Shown: positions 25,491 to 37,035 of the stretch, in pieces
How positions within the stretch are numbered: the stretch's first letter is position 1
Layout of the letters: every line of letters starts with the position of its first letter
Notes under the pieces: model-generated
The model's input: only the letters and a program-made list of their open reading frames with translations
Told to the model about the DNA's origin: nothing
Database searches by the model: none
Translations under genes and position numbers: made by a program
Assembly: GCA_023231475.1 (NCBI GenBank)
Contig: JALJEE010000556.1
Coordinates: 48,100-112,099 of the forward strand
DNA from: Seison nebaliae
Lineage: Eukaryota; Rotifera; Pararotatoria; Seisonacea; Seisonidae
Direction of reading: 5' to 3'
DNA: 64,000 nt

Positions 25491-26063
25491 ATGAATCTAT
25501 CTGCCCAGTCGGGTATCAGTGGCACGTCATGGATAACTCAAAAAAAAAAGTCTATCAAAGAATTAATTTATATGTTTTGTTGCTGTTTAATTCCCCAAAC
25601 CATCCCTCGGCATGTAGTGGTTAGAATTCATGAAAAAGAATCTTCTCCTTCATTAACTGAAATGAGAACACCGGTAAAACGAACAGCATTACGGATGAAA
25701 AAATCCGAAACAGAAGGGATAGAAGAAAGTCAAAGAGAATATGAACAATCAAGAGAGAGTAGTGTAACGTTTGGCTTAGTGGAAGAAAAGCTCATTGAAC
25801 CGACAAGCAATTTCTGTTGCAATTGTAGGATCTTTTGTAAGAAAATACTTCGATTAAATTCTAGTAATGATAGTTATGTGGTAGTTTATGATCTCCCACA
25901 AGACCGTTCATCAAATCAGAAATCAATGAGAGAAATCCACATTTTCCGAAGTAAAAATTCCAACAGTGAAGATACAGAAACTTTGTCCGAAAAATCGTCC
26001 AAGAAAAGTCATTTTTCTCATATGAGTACCAAAAGCAATGTCTCTAATAAAAGCGAATATTAG
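25491..26063 (+). CDS. Cys/Ser-rich protein of unknown function
   Basis: A 190-codon frame. It has a short Cys cluster (YMFCCCLIP, about residue 28), a polar Glu/Arg-rich middle, a second Cys group (NFCCNCRIFCKKI, about residue 107), and a Ser/Lys-rich C-terminus. Paired Cys clusters next to basic residues suggest lipidation or metal binding, but this is a guess. An upstream 5' exon near 25418 could be spliced on, so the start is uncertain. The frame ends just before the proprotein convertase gene and does not overlap its catalytic part. Confidence 0.45.
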   Translation: MNLSAQSGISGTSWITQKKKSIKELIYMFCCCLIPQTIPRHVVVRIHEKESSPSLTEMRTPVKRTALRMKKSETEGIEESQREYEQSRESSVTFGLVEEKLIEPTSNFCCNCRIFCKKILRLNSSNDSYVVVYDLPQDRSSNQKSMREIHIFRSKNSNSEDTETLSEKSSKKSHFSHMSTKSNVSNKSEY

Positions 26064-26179
26064 AGAATGATATTAGAAGGGAGGTTCTAATTATAGACAA
26101 TGCCAGAGAAAATTCAATGAAAATTTTTCTGGAAAATAATGATATACATCTGCATACAAAATTATTAATCATTTTGATT

Positions 26180-28648
26180 TGATTACGAGTAGAATAAGAG
26201 AGAATAGGAGGAAAATATTTTTGTTGAGTACTATTATAGAATTTGATGCAACAGATGTTCAAAAGAAAGTAATCGAAATTCAAAAGAAGAAACTTTTCAT
26301 TCTAAAGGTAATGTTTCATGTTCCTATTAATACTTGTGATTGTTGAATGTATTGTGCAGAATAACGTACTAGGATCGATAAATGACGATCGTGTGACAAA
26401 GTTTCAACAGTGGATCAATTTTACGAAATCATTTAACGACCCCAATATCGATAAGCAATGGCACTTATTGAATGTACGGAACTTAAATAATTTTTCAAAT
26501 GATCATCAAAATTATTTGTTTGGTTATGATTTGAATGTTGTTGACGTTTGGTTCCGATCCGGTATAACGGGAAGAAATGTAATTATTCAATTGATCGATG
26601 ATGGAATTGATGAAACTCATCCCGAAATTCAACCGAATTATTTGCCTTATCCATTCTCTTATGATTATGTGAGTGGACAGAAACATTTATCTCTACCACA
26701 AAATGACAATTCACACGGAACAAGATGTGCCGGTGAAATCATAGCGAAGGACAACAATAATAAATGTGGAATTGGAATATCATATTCTTCTAAATTATTC
26801 GCTTTACATCTCATCAGTGATTATACGAACGATCTAATTGAAGCACATGCATTCACTCATGCAATTGGTCGTTTTATGAAAGGATCTGAAGAAACATCTT
26901 CTGATATAATTACATGTTCATGGGGACCGATTGATGACGGACATGTTATCCATGGACCTGGTTCATTATCAATTAGTGCCCTCCAGTTTGTACAAAATTA
27001 TGGTCGTCGTGGTTATGGCTCTGTTCTATTATTTTCATCTGGTAACGGAAAAAAACGTTTCGATGATTGCAATTATGACGGTTATGTTAATAATATTTAT
27101 ACTATCAGTGTTGGTGCAGTTCATGAACATGGACGAACAACAACATTTTCCGAAGGATGTTCCTCATTAACAGTCGTCGCATTTAGTGGTGATAAACAGT
27201 TGAGGAAGAATCGATATGATAATACTTTAAGTTCCATTATTCGAAAACAAATCGAAGATACACATTTATTGGATTGGACCGAATCGATCAATCGATCTTA
27301 TCGACAAATTTCTACCACCGGTTATCACTCGAAAAAAGGCTCATATTGTGACAATAATTATAGTGGTACATCAGCTGCAACGCCAATGATCGCTGGTGTG
27401 ATTGCTCTTATGTTAGAAGCCAATAATCGATTATCTTCAAAAGATATTCAATTCATTCTTATGTTAACATCTCGTCACGTTCTAGAAGAATGTGATGAAA
27501 ATTTTCAGAGAGTGATGAAAGAAAAAAACTCTATAAAATTAAGTTCTCCAGTTCAATTAATGAAATTCTATACGAAATTATTGAAAGATAAATGTCTCAT
27601 TCCGAATGATTTTCATTTATATCATTCCCGAAATTACGGTTTTGGAATTGTTGATGCCAATGCTAGTGTGACGATTGCGAGAGATAAATGGAAAGGAAAT
27701 ATGCCGTTTACCATCTCAATGAAAATAAAACCATCGGAAACAAATTCCAAATCCGACAATTTAGTTTATATGAATAATTGTACAAAATTATTTTTCAATC
27801 CGGATGAATATGAAGTGGAGTTTGTTTATGGCATCAAATTCATAGAGAATGTTCAATTGAATTTAAATTTAGAAATAAAACCATCTTATTGTCGAGGGGA
27901 TTTCTTCATTCTCTTACAATGTCCATCAGGCACAACGTCAATTTTAGGCAGTCAACGGTTATTTGATTGTAACATTGGAAGGAAAGAATTTACGAATACG
28001 AATTATCAGAATATTAATAACTGGAGTTTCTCCACAATTAAATGTTGGGGAGAAGGAGCAAATGGTCAATTTGCTGTCGCTATTTGTCATCAATCGATGT
28101 TCGATAATATGTCTAGAAATCCCAATAAAAATTCGATAGTTGGAAGAATTAGGAATAGCAAGTTAAGTATTCACGGAAATTCACTTAACCCAATCTCAAA
28201 TGACAATGCAGCGACTTTGTTCAAATATTTGAGAGAAAGAAAAATTACAAATCGTTTACTAACATCTAAAAGTTTTATTGAAGAGTTTCCATTAATCCAT
28301 TTCAATTATTCAATTCTAGAAATGGACGAACTGATTCCCAATTATTTTCATTTGAATTATAACTCTTTCCTTTACACTTTCTCCATCACACATACAATTT
28401 ATTTACTAATCATCAACAAATTAATTTTGATATTTTTCATCATTTATTTATTTATCGAAACTATATACTTCTCCAACGAATATAATTATATTTGGAAAAA
28501 ATCAATAACGCCAAACTATGGGACATTGGCCGACACGGTTCCCCAACGAACATTATTCAATTCGTTTTTTAAATTAATTTTTGCATCTATTGATTTTAAC
28601 TGGTTGAGAATTTCATGGTATGTCATCGACACGGAATATGATGATTAG
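26180..28648 (+). CDS. Furin/kexin-like proprotein convertase (subtilase S8B)
   Basis: A Ca-dependent serine endoprotease of the secretory pathway that cleaves precursors after basic residues. The catalytic triad is visible: Asp in LIDDGIDETHPEI, His in NSHGTRCAGE and Ser in YSGTSAATPMIAG. The oxyanion Asn is in SSGNGKK, so it is not PC2-like, which has Asp. A P domain follows and keeps the RGD triplet found in furins (YCRGDFF). A hydrophobic segment near the C-terminus (about 28390-28470) suggests a membrane anchor. The continuous frame starts at ATG 26318, but a 52-nt intron (26308-26359, GTAATG...TGTGCAG) in matching phase would replace that start. It adds an upstream exon encoding EFDATDVQKKVIEIQ..., whose continuation VLGSIND resembles a prodomain. 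The first exon with the signal peptide was not located, so the 5' end given is approximate. Confidence 0.88.
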
Positions 28649-28650
28649 CA

Positions 28651-29063
28651 TTCCATTTAACATTTTCAGGAAAAATAATTGTCAATTTCTCTTTTCAATT
28701 AACTTTTGTTGAAGTTTAACAATAAAAATTAACGAAAATTTTCCTTTACCAAATTTGAGATTTAAGAGAGAATAATCGATATGTCGCTACATGTCATGAA
28801 TGAACAAGTCTTCAAATGAGTGCAAAGAAGAGTATATAAAGGAAAAAAATCGATAAATTGATTTTCCTCCAACATTTCAATTTCAGTCCACTGCCATAGT
28901 GATTTAATGCACAACTTTACTTTCAGTATTCCAGATTAAAAATTTAAAAGAAAAGAAACATTTTCAAGATTTTTATTTCTGATATATTATTAAAGGAATT
29001 ATATTACACTATTTGTAGCCTTCTCAAAAATTACTATCTTTATCATCATAAATCGTTGCGAGA
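28651..29063. other. Intergenic spacer between convertase and kinesin
   Basis: About 410 bp, AT-rich, no coding signal. It presumably contains the convertase 3' UTR and the kinesin promoter. Confidence 0.5.
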
Positions 29064-32000
29064 ATGGAAGGAGAATCGTTAACCGTTTTTCGTTGCACGT
29101 TAATTCAAAGTTTTTACGGGGATTTTTTAGGATAAAAGTTGCAGTTCGCGTCCGACCATTTAATGAACGGTTCTATTTCTTTAATTGTTTCCTGTAAATT
29201 GACTGAAATAATTTGACAGTGAAAAGAATCGAAATGCGAAATGCATTATACAAATGCAAGGTCAATCAACATCAATATCGAATCCAAATAACAAAGGTTC
29301 TTTTACGGTCCTTCTGATTATTAATAATTGTTTAATAAAACTTTATAGATGAGAAACCGAAAAATGTTGATTAAATTTTTTTCATTTAATTAATTTTGTT
29401 TTAACTATTAATTTAATAATTAATTTAAGTATGCATTCGATTATTCATATTGGTTAGGATCTTTTTTCGAAATTTTATAATCAGTTTAATGAACTGATGA
29501 AGGTCTCATGATGGTTATTCGGAAGGAGGTGATGGATTACTTGAAGCTTCAGCTGGTTCTAACTATGCTTCTCAACAAAAAGTGTTCGACGATCTTGGAA
29601 AGGGCGTTCTCAAAAATGCGTTCGACGGCTTCAATTGTTCGTTATTCGCTTATGGTCAAACAGGTAGTGGAAAATCTTATTCAATGGTCGGTTATGGTAT
29701 AAATAAGTTATAATTATGGTTATGGATTTTCAAAAATAATTATTAATTTGCAGAGGTATCGTCCCTATTACTTGTGATACTCTTTTTAAAACAATGAAAG
29801 AGAATAGTAATGAATCAATAGTTAGGAAAATTTAAATTATAATGATATTATTATGTTTTTCTGAAGAGATATGAAATTTCGTTTTCGATGATGGAAATTT
29901 ATAATGAACAAGTGCGCGATCTATTAACGAATACTAATCCGAAAGGTGGATTGCCTGTTCGACAGAACGCAGTTTCCGGTTCCTTCTTCGCACAAGGACT
30001 TAAACAAGTCGCTGTTGGTTCATATGAAGAAATAGAAAGTAGAATTAGCGAAGGAACAGCCAATCGAACAGTAGCGTCCACCAACATGAATGCAACGAGT
30101 TCTCGAGCTCATACGATTGTCACAGTAATCTTCGATCAAATTACTAAATCGGAACAAGGTGAAACAAAAAAATCGTCTACCATCAATTTAGTAGATTTGG
30201 CCGGTTCAGAAAGAGCGGATAGTACAGGTGCAACTGGCGATCGTTTGAAAGAAGGCGCGAGTATTAATAAATCTTTATCAGCGTTGGGAAATGTTATTTC
30301 AGCATTGGCTGAACAGTCGTCAGGAAGTAAGAAAAAGATTGTTGTTCCATATCGAGACGCGGTTCTTACTAAATTATTGCAGAACGCTTTAGGTGGAAAC
30401 AGGTTTGATTTAATTTTTGTTATTGTATAAAAAAGTTGTTTTGAAAATGCTTAGTAAAACGGTCATGATTGCGGCTTTATCTCCTGCAGATATCAATTAT
30501 GATGAGACATTATCGACCCTACGTTATGCTGATCGTGCAAAAAAAATTAAAAATAAAGCAATTGTTAATGAGAATCCGATGGATAAACTTATAAGAGAAT
30601 TAAAAGTTGAAACTATTCTAAAATATTATTCCTTATTTAAATTATTTTATAAAAAGATGGAAAATGAAAAATTGAGAAAAATGTTGCAATCTGGCAATTT
30701 TGAAGGAATTGCTCCATCCGGTAATTTATCTAAAGAACGTTAGTTGTCAAAGTGTAAAATTATTATCATTAAATACGTTGACAATTTTAGAAATGGTCCA
30801 AATGCGATCAAATATGGAAGAAGGAATCAAAATGCAATTACAAGCTAATCAGAATGCGATGGAAATGACGGAGAAAACCTGGGAAGAGAAATTGGCGGCA
30901 TCGAAAGCCGATCGACCATCAACCGCTGCTAATATGGGCATTGGATTAAGTGATAAAAAGAAGAATTATCCTTATCTTACTAACCTCAATGAAGATCCGA
31001 TGTTATCAAATGTATTAACATATTTCATCGATCAAAATTTGGTGAAAGTCGGAGCTAAAGGAACAGTCCCTCCTCCAAAGATTGCACTTGCTGGATTAAA
31101 GTTTCTTATTAACATTTTCATAATTCAGTATGTTTTATTCTCCAGTATCAAATCAAATCATGCGGAAATATCGTATGATTCCAAATCGAGGAATGTGGAA
31201 TTGACTGCGTGTCGTGGCGCAAAAATTAAGGTGAATGGTAAGACTGTCACTTCTCCGATAGTTCTCGAAAATTCGGATCGTATTTTATTTGGATCGAATC
31301 ACATGTTCGTATTCAACAATCCATTTATGAAAGATCAAAATAAGAATATTGGAAATGTTACTTGGGAATTCGCACAAAAAGAAATAGCGCAAGCGAAAGG
31401 ATTTGCAACAGATCAAGCATTGACCAAAGGTGAAACTTTTGAAAATTTTGTAGAAAATATAAAAATTTTTTGATTAGAACAAATCGTTTGTCAAGAAGAA
31501 ATTTTGGAATTGTTACCGATGATAACGGAAATGAATGCCTTATCTGAAGAATTGAATAAACACAAATGGTTCGATATCGTTCTTTTACCTTCGGTCGCTG
31601 TATTTACTGCATATGGTGGGGAGAATATTAGTAAAGAAAACAGTAAACAATCTTTAATTCCAACCGATGGAACGAAGTTTAGATAAATTAATTTAATCAA
31701 TTTAAAACTATTTAAAAAATTATTTTTATCAAGAGTTATGGTTCGAGTAAAGAATTTGTTGAATTCCGCCGTTTATTTATGGGACAAAGCCAAGTTCATT
31801 AATCGTCGATTTCTTATGCAAGTTGAGAAATATTGGAAAAATTTCTTATTAAAATTATTTATCATAAGGAAATATATCAAGAATATTTACAAGGAAAAGA
31901 TTTACAAGAAATCAAAGAAGAAGAAGATCCTTTTTGGGATCCAATGGGAGAGCCAATGTTATTAGGAACTGCTTCGATGTTCATGCAATCATTATGCTAC

Positions 32001-33658
32001 AATTTAGATTTTACTGATCGTATTATTGTAACAGATTTGGGCGTTAAATTTTTGATGTTTCTTCTGTTCATATATGTTTTAATTTTTAAGGGACAAGAAG
32101 AAGGACAACTTTATTGTTCATTGGCACCATGTGATAAGAATGGACGTGGTTTGGACGATAGTGCATTCGTTGAAGATCCAACCGAATTATTGAAGCAACC
32201 ATTCAATTTTAAAGTTATTTCTCTACTTTTAAAGTTTAATCTTCAATTTACTGTAGATTCAATTGAAATCCGCTGAATTTACGGATCCTAGAACGAAACA
32301 AGGACTAATGATAAAATACCGTTTGCCTTTGGATATTCAATCAACTCAAACAAGTATCGTCAAAAATTCGACCACTCCTGATTTTGGACATCAACGTATC
32401 GTCAATTTAGATAAATTAGGGAAAGTTCAAATTTGGAAACTATTTGAAAAAAAATATAATTTATTTGTGACATTTGAAGGATCATTTGGATTATTTTGAG
32501 AAAAGTTCCATCATCTTTCTTGTGTATGTGATGCAAGATAATTTAAGTGCCGATCGTCATAAATTAAAATTAAGTACAAAAGTTTGATTTTTGTTTGAAA
32601 TATCTCTATTTCAATTTTCCAAGGAATTAAAAGACATGGAAACATTAAACGCTGAAGGACGACGCCGACAACGGAGACATAGTAATGCATTCGTCTCATC
32701 AACCACTACAAATGATAGTACAAATTTGTCACATCTGAAAAACGATTTATTATTGTTACAAAAGAAATACAATCGTTTAGAACAAAAAGAGAAACGTATT
32801 CAAGTTTTATTTAAATATATTTAAATAACAAATTTATAATATATATTTAAACAATGTTAGGATATTTGTAAGAATTGGATGCACAAACCAGAAGATGAAC
32901 AAAACTTTCAACAATTTGCTAAAACGATTTCAGCTGTTGCCAATAGTTCAGGAACCAGATTGAAAACTGCTGCTCGAATGCTCGGAAAAGTTATATATAT
33001 TCCGCTACTTAAAACTTGCACCGAAAAATCTTAGAAATTTTATTATTTAATTTCCTTTTTATAATTAGCTTCAAAAAAATTTATTTGTTTCAACGAAGCA
33101 CATCTTTTTATCTTTTAATTTAATTAACTAAATCGATGGTATTACTATTAGAAAAATTTTTAAGCATTTAATTTCAATTTAATGAAGTGTTTTATTAGAA
33201 AATGTGCAGTGGTATTATTTCGGAAAATTTTCGCTTTAATTCTATACATCTTTACAGTATAAACCCAAAATAGATTGCTCTTCATGGAATAGTATCTATT
33301 TATTTGGCGATGAAGAGGATGAATATCTTGCTGAAGTCAATGAATTCGATGAATCTTTAGAAGATGAGTACAATGCACAAGCGACCGTTTCTGACCAAAG
33401 GAAGGTACGTCGAAGGTGATTATCGTTTTTGATTGCGAAATTTTCACCAGAAATATTCAGCACATTAAATTTGGCGTACTTATAGCGTAATCTTTTTTCA
33501 CCAAATCAATCTTCTCAAATTTTATCTTCATATCCTAACTTTTCTTTTTCACATTTTAGATGATGGTGGCATCGAGACAAAACTCGTTAGATTCAATCGG
33601 TTCATCAGCATCAAAAACACCACCACTAAAATCCAGAGCATGCGTTATTCAATAACTT
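29064..33658 (+). CDS. Kinesin-3 of the KIF28/KLP-6 type with C-terminal CaaX-like box
   Basis: A microtubule plus-end motor. The first coding exon is only 14 nt (29064-29077) and splices to [13 protein letters not shown]. The motor has a P-loop (GQTGSGKS), switch I (NATSSRAH) and switch II (DLAGSERAD), and ends [20 protein letters not shown] short coiled coil and an FHA domain (about 31150-31330, ending [13 protein letters not shown]) follow. Next comes a region containing [17 protein letters not shown] and EEGQLY, characteristic of the KIF28/KLP-6 subfamily. No PH domain is seen. The final exons are joined by a good GTACGT donor in phase 0 and end SRACVIQ-stop. C. elegans KLP-6 transports polycystin in ciliated neurons. 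Many introns are 40-90 nt. Exon borders around 31.7-33.2 kb were not fully resolved. Confidence 0.9.
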
Positions 33659-33696
33659 TCATTCAAATTTATTCTTTTTTCTTATTTCATCAACAA

Positions 33697-33954
33697 TTAT
33701 TTTACAAAAAAACACACATGTTTATTATCTTTTAAGAACTTTCCGAACTGCTTTACTAATTCTGAAGCAATTTTATTTCTTTGACTATCCACTTTGATTA
33801 CAGCATATACGGATATTTCATTTATAAATTTAAAGAAAAATTCATCAATTTGCAGCGTTTCGTTGCAGATAACCCTGCATAATAGTATTAATAATATAGT
33901 ATAGATTAAACTTAAGTTTAATCGAAGTAGTATCCTTATAATAGAAATATCCAT
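33697..33954 (-). CDS. Possible small secreted protein (85 aa)
   Basis: A short frame convergent with the kinesin gene, whose stop is only 38 nt away. The N-terminus has a convincing hydrophobic core (LSLIYTILLILLC) followed by a small polar stretch, like a signal peptide, then a mixed 60-residue mature part. The 3' end is Phe/Lys-rich. No family recognised, and it could be a chance frame. Confidence 0.35.
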   Translation of the reverse strand: MDISIIRILLRLNLSLIYTILLILLCRVICNETLQIDEFFFKFINEISVYAVIKVDSQRNKIASELVKQFGKFLKDNKHVCFFVK

Positions 33955-35384
33955 TAAAACTCCAAAACATCATGTAAATAAGAAAATAGCAAATTACTGT
34001 TTACATTATTCTACTGTTCGGTTAACGGTTATAATCATTACGATCATTACGGTTAACTGGATACTATAGAATCTTAATGACACTCTACTAATAATAGAGG
34101 TTAACCTTAATAGAATCTTAAAATTTTTTCTAATTCAATAAAATGGTCTGTCTACCAAAAGTTTGTTTATCAAATATTGTCTCTTTCAATTCTTCGCTGA
34201 ATAAAAAGTTACATGAAAATCTTCCTTTTGAGTGGAGAAAGATATCGGGAGTTCTTCCTCAAATATAGATGATTCGGTAAGGAGAATTGTAACAGTAATA
34301 ACTAATATCTAATTTCTACCCTAATAATTGCCTTAGCTCATATCTCACTCATATAGCGATGAGTCGACTCATCTGATCAGGTTAGTTGATAAGAAATATT
34401 AACATATGACTGATATGTGGGTTAACTTATGTGAATTAAGAGATTGTGAGAGAATGAAGTTCCTTTAATATGTTTCTTTAAATTATATTTATATTATGTA
34501 ATAATTAACACTATAGTTAATTAAAATTGTTCTATTATTAATTACAAATATTGTGAAAACAATTTAAATGAATAAATAATAATGTCCAGTTGTCCTAAAT
34601 CATAGTGTATTTCCTGATATGTATAGTATACAGCTATATTCAAAAGTAATCGAACAAAATTTGATATTTTTTAAATGCTCATAACTTTCTTCAAATATCA
34701 TTATATGCTTAAGGGAGCATACTGTTAGATAGCCCTTTAGATAGATTCAAGCTCTTTCAAATAGTTCTAACTTCGACAAAAATAAATTTAAAAATCGTCG
34801 TCAAATAATCGATTAATTAACAAACTTCATTTTTCCCTATTTTTGAGATTCGAAAATCATATTTTATGTTGAGAAATTTTAAAAATAACTAATTTTAAGT
34901 AAAATATTCGGTTTCAGCATGAAAAAGTGATACAGAATATTAAAAAAAAAGGTTGTAAAATCGACACCCAAGTGCGGAGAAGGAGAATTCGATGCCATCG
35001 TGTACGAGAAGATTGATGATAGATAGATAGGAGATGAGATTGAACATAGGCGATGAGTCCGCTTGAAGGGCGTTCTCTTTCGTTTCCGTTGGTAATGGCT
35101 TAAACGAAAAAGAGGTCATGGGACGACACGTAAGGAAAATATGGTAGTGGGGGGACTAACCAGGTTTCTTGGCATATCATCAAAAAAGCATATAATTTCT
35201 GAAAAGTTTCGGCAGACAGTTTCGTAGATTGGTTGGACCGTGATAGTGATAGGTAATAAAGGAGATGGAAGTTAGAAGCTGGAGGAGATGAAATAACATT
35301 TGAATTCGGGTGAGGGAAGGTAAGACGGGGAGAAAGTGATCTAGGAGAATGGGTGACGAGTGAACTGGTAGAAGTAAATGAGGT
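33955..35384. other. Non-coding region with a GC-richer antisense piece
   Basis: No host gene was recognised. Short direct and inverted repeats with GGTTAAC motifs occur near 34018-34110. From about 34990 base composition shifts toward the GC-richer LINE remnant that follows. A minus-strand frame at 35100-35489 overlaps the LINE antisense and is not considered a gene. Confidence 0.4.
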
Positions 35385-36437
35385 ATGCGTCAACTCGTCC
35401 CATATCCCATCCTCAGATTTCTCGCTCACTTCTCCTATTATTTCACTGGGTGTGTTGTTCACGGTGACTGCTCCTGTACCCATTTCCAAATTAATTCAGG
35501 AGTCCGTCAAGGTACGATCCTTGGTCGCTGGTTATTTGGTTTGGCTATCGACGGCGTCCTCCGCGAACTCAACGAAAGTAATAGAATCGCCATTGGTGAT
35601 TTCTTTTTTCCACATGTTATGGCATACGCTGACGATTTCGTGATCATACATCGTTCCTTTCGTGATTTGAAGAAATCCTTTGTACGTACATCTCGTCTTC
35701 TTGCTGAAAGAGGGATTACTATAAACGAATCGAAATGCTGCAACATGCCATGGCTGCTCTCAACCGGTAATCGTTCGTTCTCTAACATTCCTCTCGCTAC
35801 TTTTACTATCTTGCTTGGCTAGCTGATCGATATGCGGTCTTTTTCTTCATCCGCTCTCGATCGTATCCGAAACAAATTCTGTAGAGCTTTTTTCTCCTTC
35901 TCTCCTAAATCCAAATTCGTCCCATTAAAGATCCGTCTTTCACTATCCAGGAGCCTAGTGCTATCATTGTATTCTTTGGAGACTATCTTTCTATGCTCTC
36001 ATCGGTCTTTTCTGTCCTTGGACCGAGCTTCTAATCGGCTAATTAGGAGAATGATCTGCTGTTTTCATAAATGCAACCGCTCACTTCTTTTCGTTACTGT
36101 GAATATCCTACCACTTCCAATTCTTCTATGTCGTCGTATTTTTGCACTCCGTGATAAATTTAACAATTCCGACTCACTCTCTAGTCATCCTTCCGACATC
36201 CATCCTTTCCACACCCATTCCGTCTTCACATACACTGTCAGATACTACGGGTTATCTCCAAACATTTTTCTAACCGATTTTAAAAATTTCATCTCAACAT
36301 ACGATTCCACCTCAACTCTACCTATTAACCGCGATTCCCTCGATCAATTACGCCTTTTTATTGACACAGAGGATGATAGTAATTTGTGTTCTCTTTTTTT
36401 CATGTTTATCCCGACGGGAATTTTAATCAATAAATAA
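35385..36437 (+). mobile_element. Decayed non-LTR (LINE) reverse transcriptase fragment
   Basis: Frame 35385-35822 reads HFQINSGVRQGTILG and then AYADDFVII, the conserved RT motifs of non-LTR retrotransposons. A stop at 35820-35822 breaks the frame. The following frame, 35832-36437, encodes a Ser/Leu/Arg/Phe-rich continuation typical of the LINE ORF2 C-terminus. No endonuclease domain is seen upstream, so the copy is 5' truncated. Codon use is visibly richer in C and G than in neighbouring genes, consistent with a foreign or recently inserted element. It sits between the kinesin and vWD genes and appears inactive. Confidence 0.85.
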
Positions 36438-37035
36438 TAATATTATGAAAGTACGTATTTTTTTAAACCTATAAAACTATTTTAAAAGAAATTTACATAT
36501 TAGGAAAATGAATTAGGGCTAATAAAAAGAAGCTTGCTACGAAGTGTCTCATTTTGCCCCAATGTTTCATTTTGCCCCACAAGACGGTAACAGAATGAAT
36601 ATAAACGTGTTAATTTAGAGGGAAAAAATATTTGTTTTTTAATTCTAAATATTCTACAGTAATACGTAATGGACACTATTGGATAGAGGAGAAAATTATG
36701 TTTTTTATGATGTTACACTCTGCCTAATGATGACAATTTTTACTAATTAGTAATTAGTAAAAAATTAAAGTGGTTGAAAACAGAGCAGCTATTGTCACTT
36801 GGAACAATTGTCGCTGAATCGTTGTCTCGTCTTGGACAATTTAATTTTGTAGAGAATTTATAAATTAAGACAAAGTAAAGTGACAATCTGTTTATACGAG
36901 ACGAAAATGTTCATTTATATAGAAATGCGTGAACATGAGATTTAAGAAGAAGAAATAAATTGAAGTTATTTTATTGAGATGAAATATAATATTTATCTTA
37001 ATAATATAGCTAGTTATCATTAAAATATTGGAAGA
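36438..37035. other. Non-coding spacer after the LINE, with a duplicated TTTTGCCCC motif
   Basis: Two near-adjacent copies of CATTTTGCCCCA occur at about 36550-36580, possibly the 3' tail of the LINE. No coding signal. Confidence 0.45.

Noticed and set aside
26318-26359. N-terminal hydrophobic stretch read as the convertase signal peptide
   Set aside because: Better explained as a 52-nt intron, because joining 26307 to 26360 restores a prodomain-like sequence in frame.
35100-35489. 129-codon minus-strand ORF
   Set aside because: Largely antisense to the LINE reverse transcriptase region; no conserved protein features.
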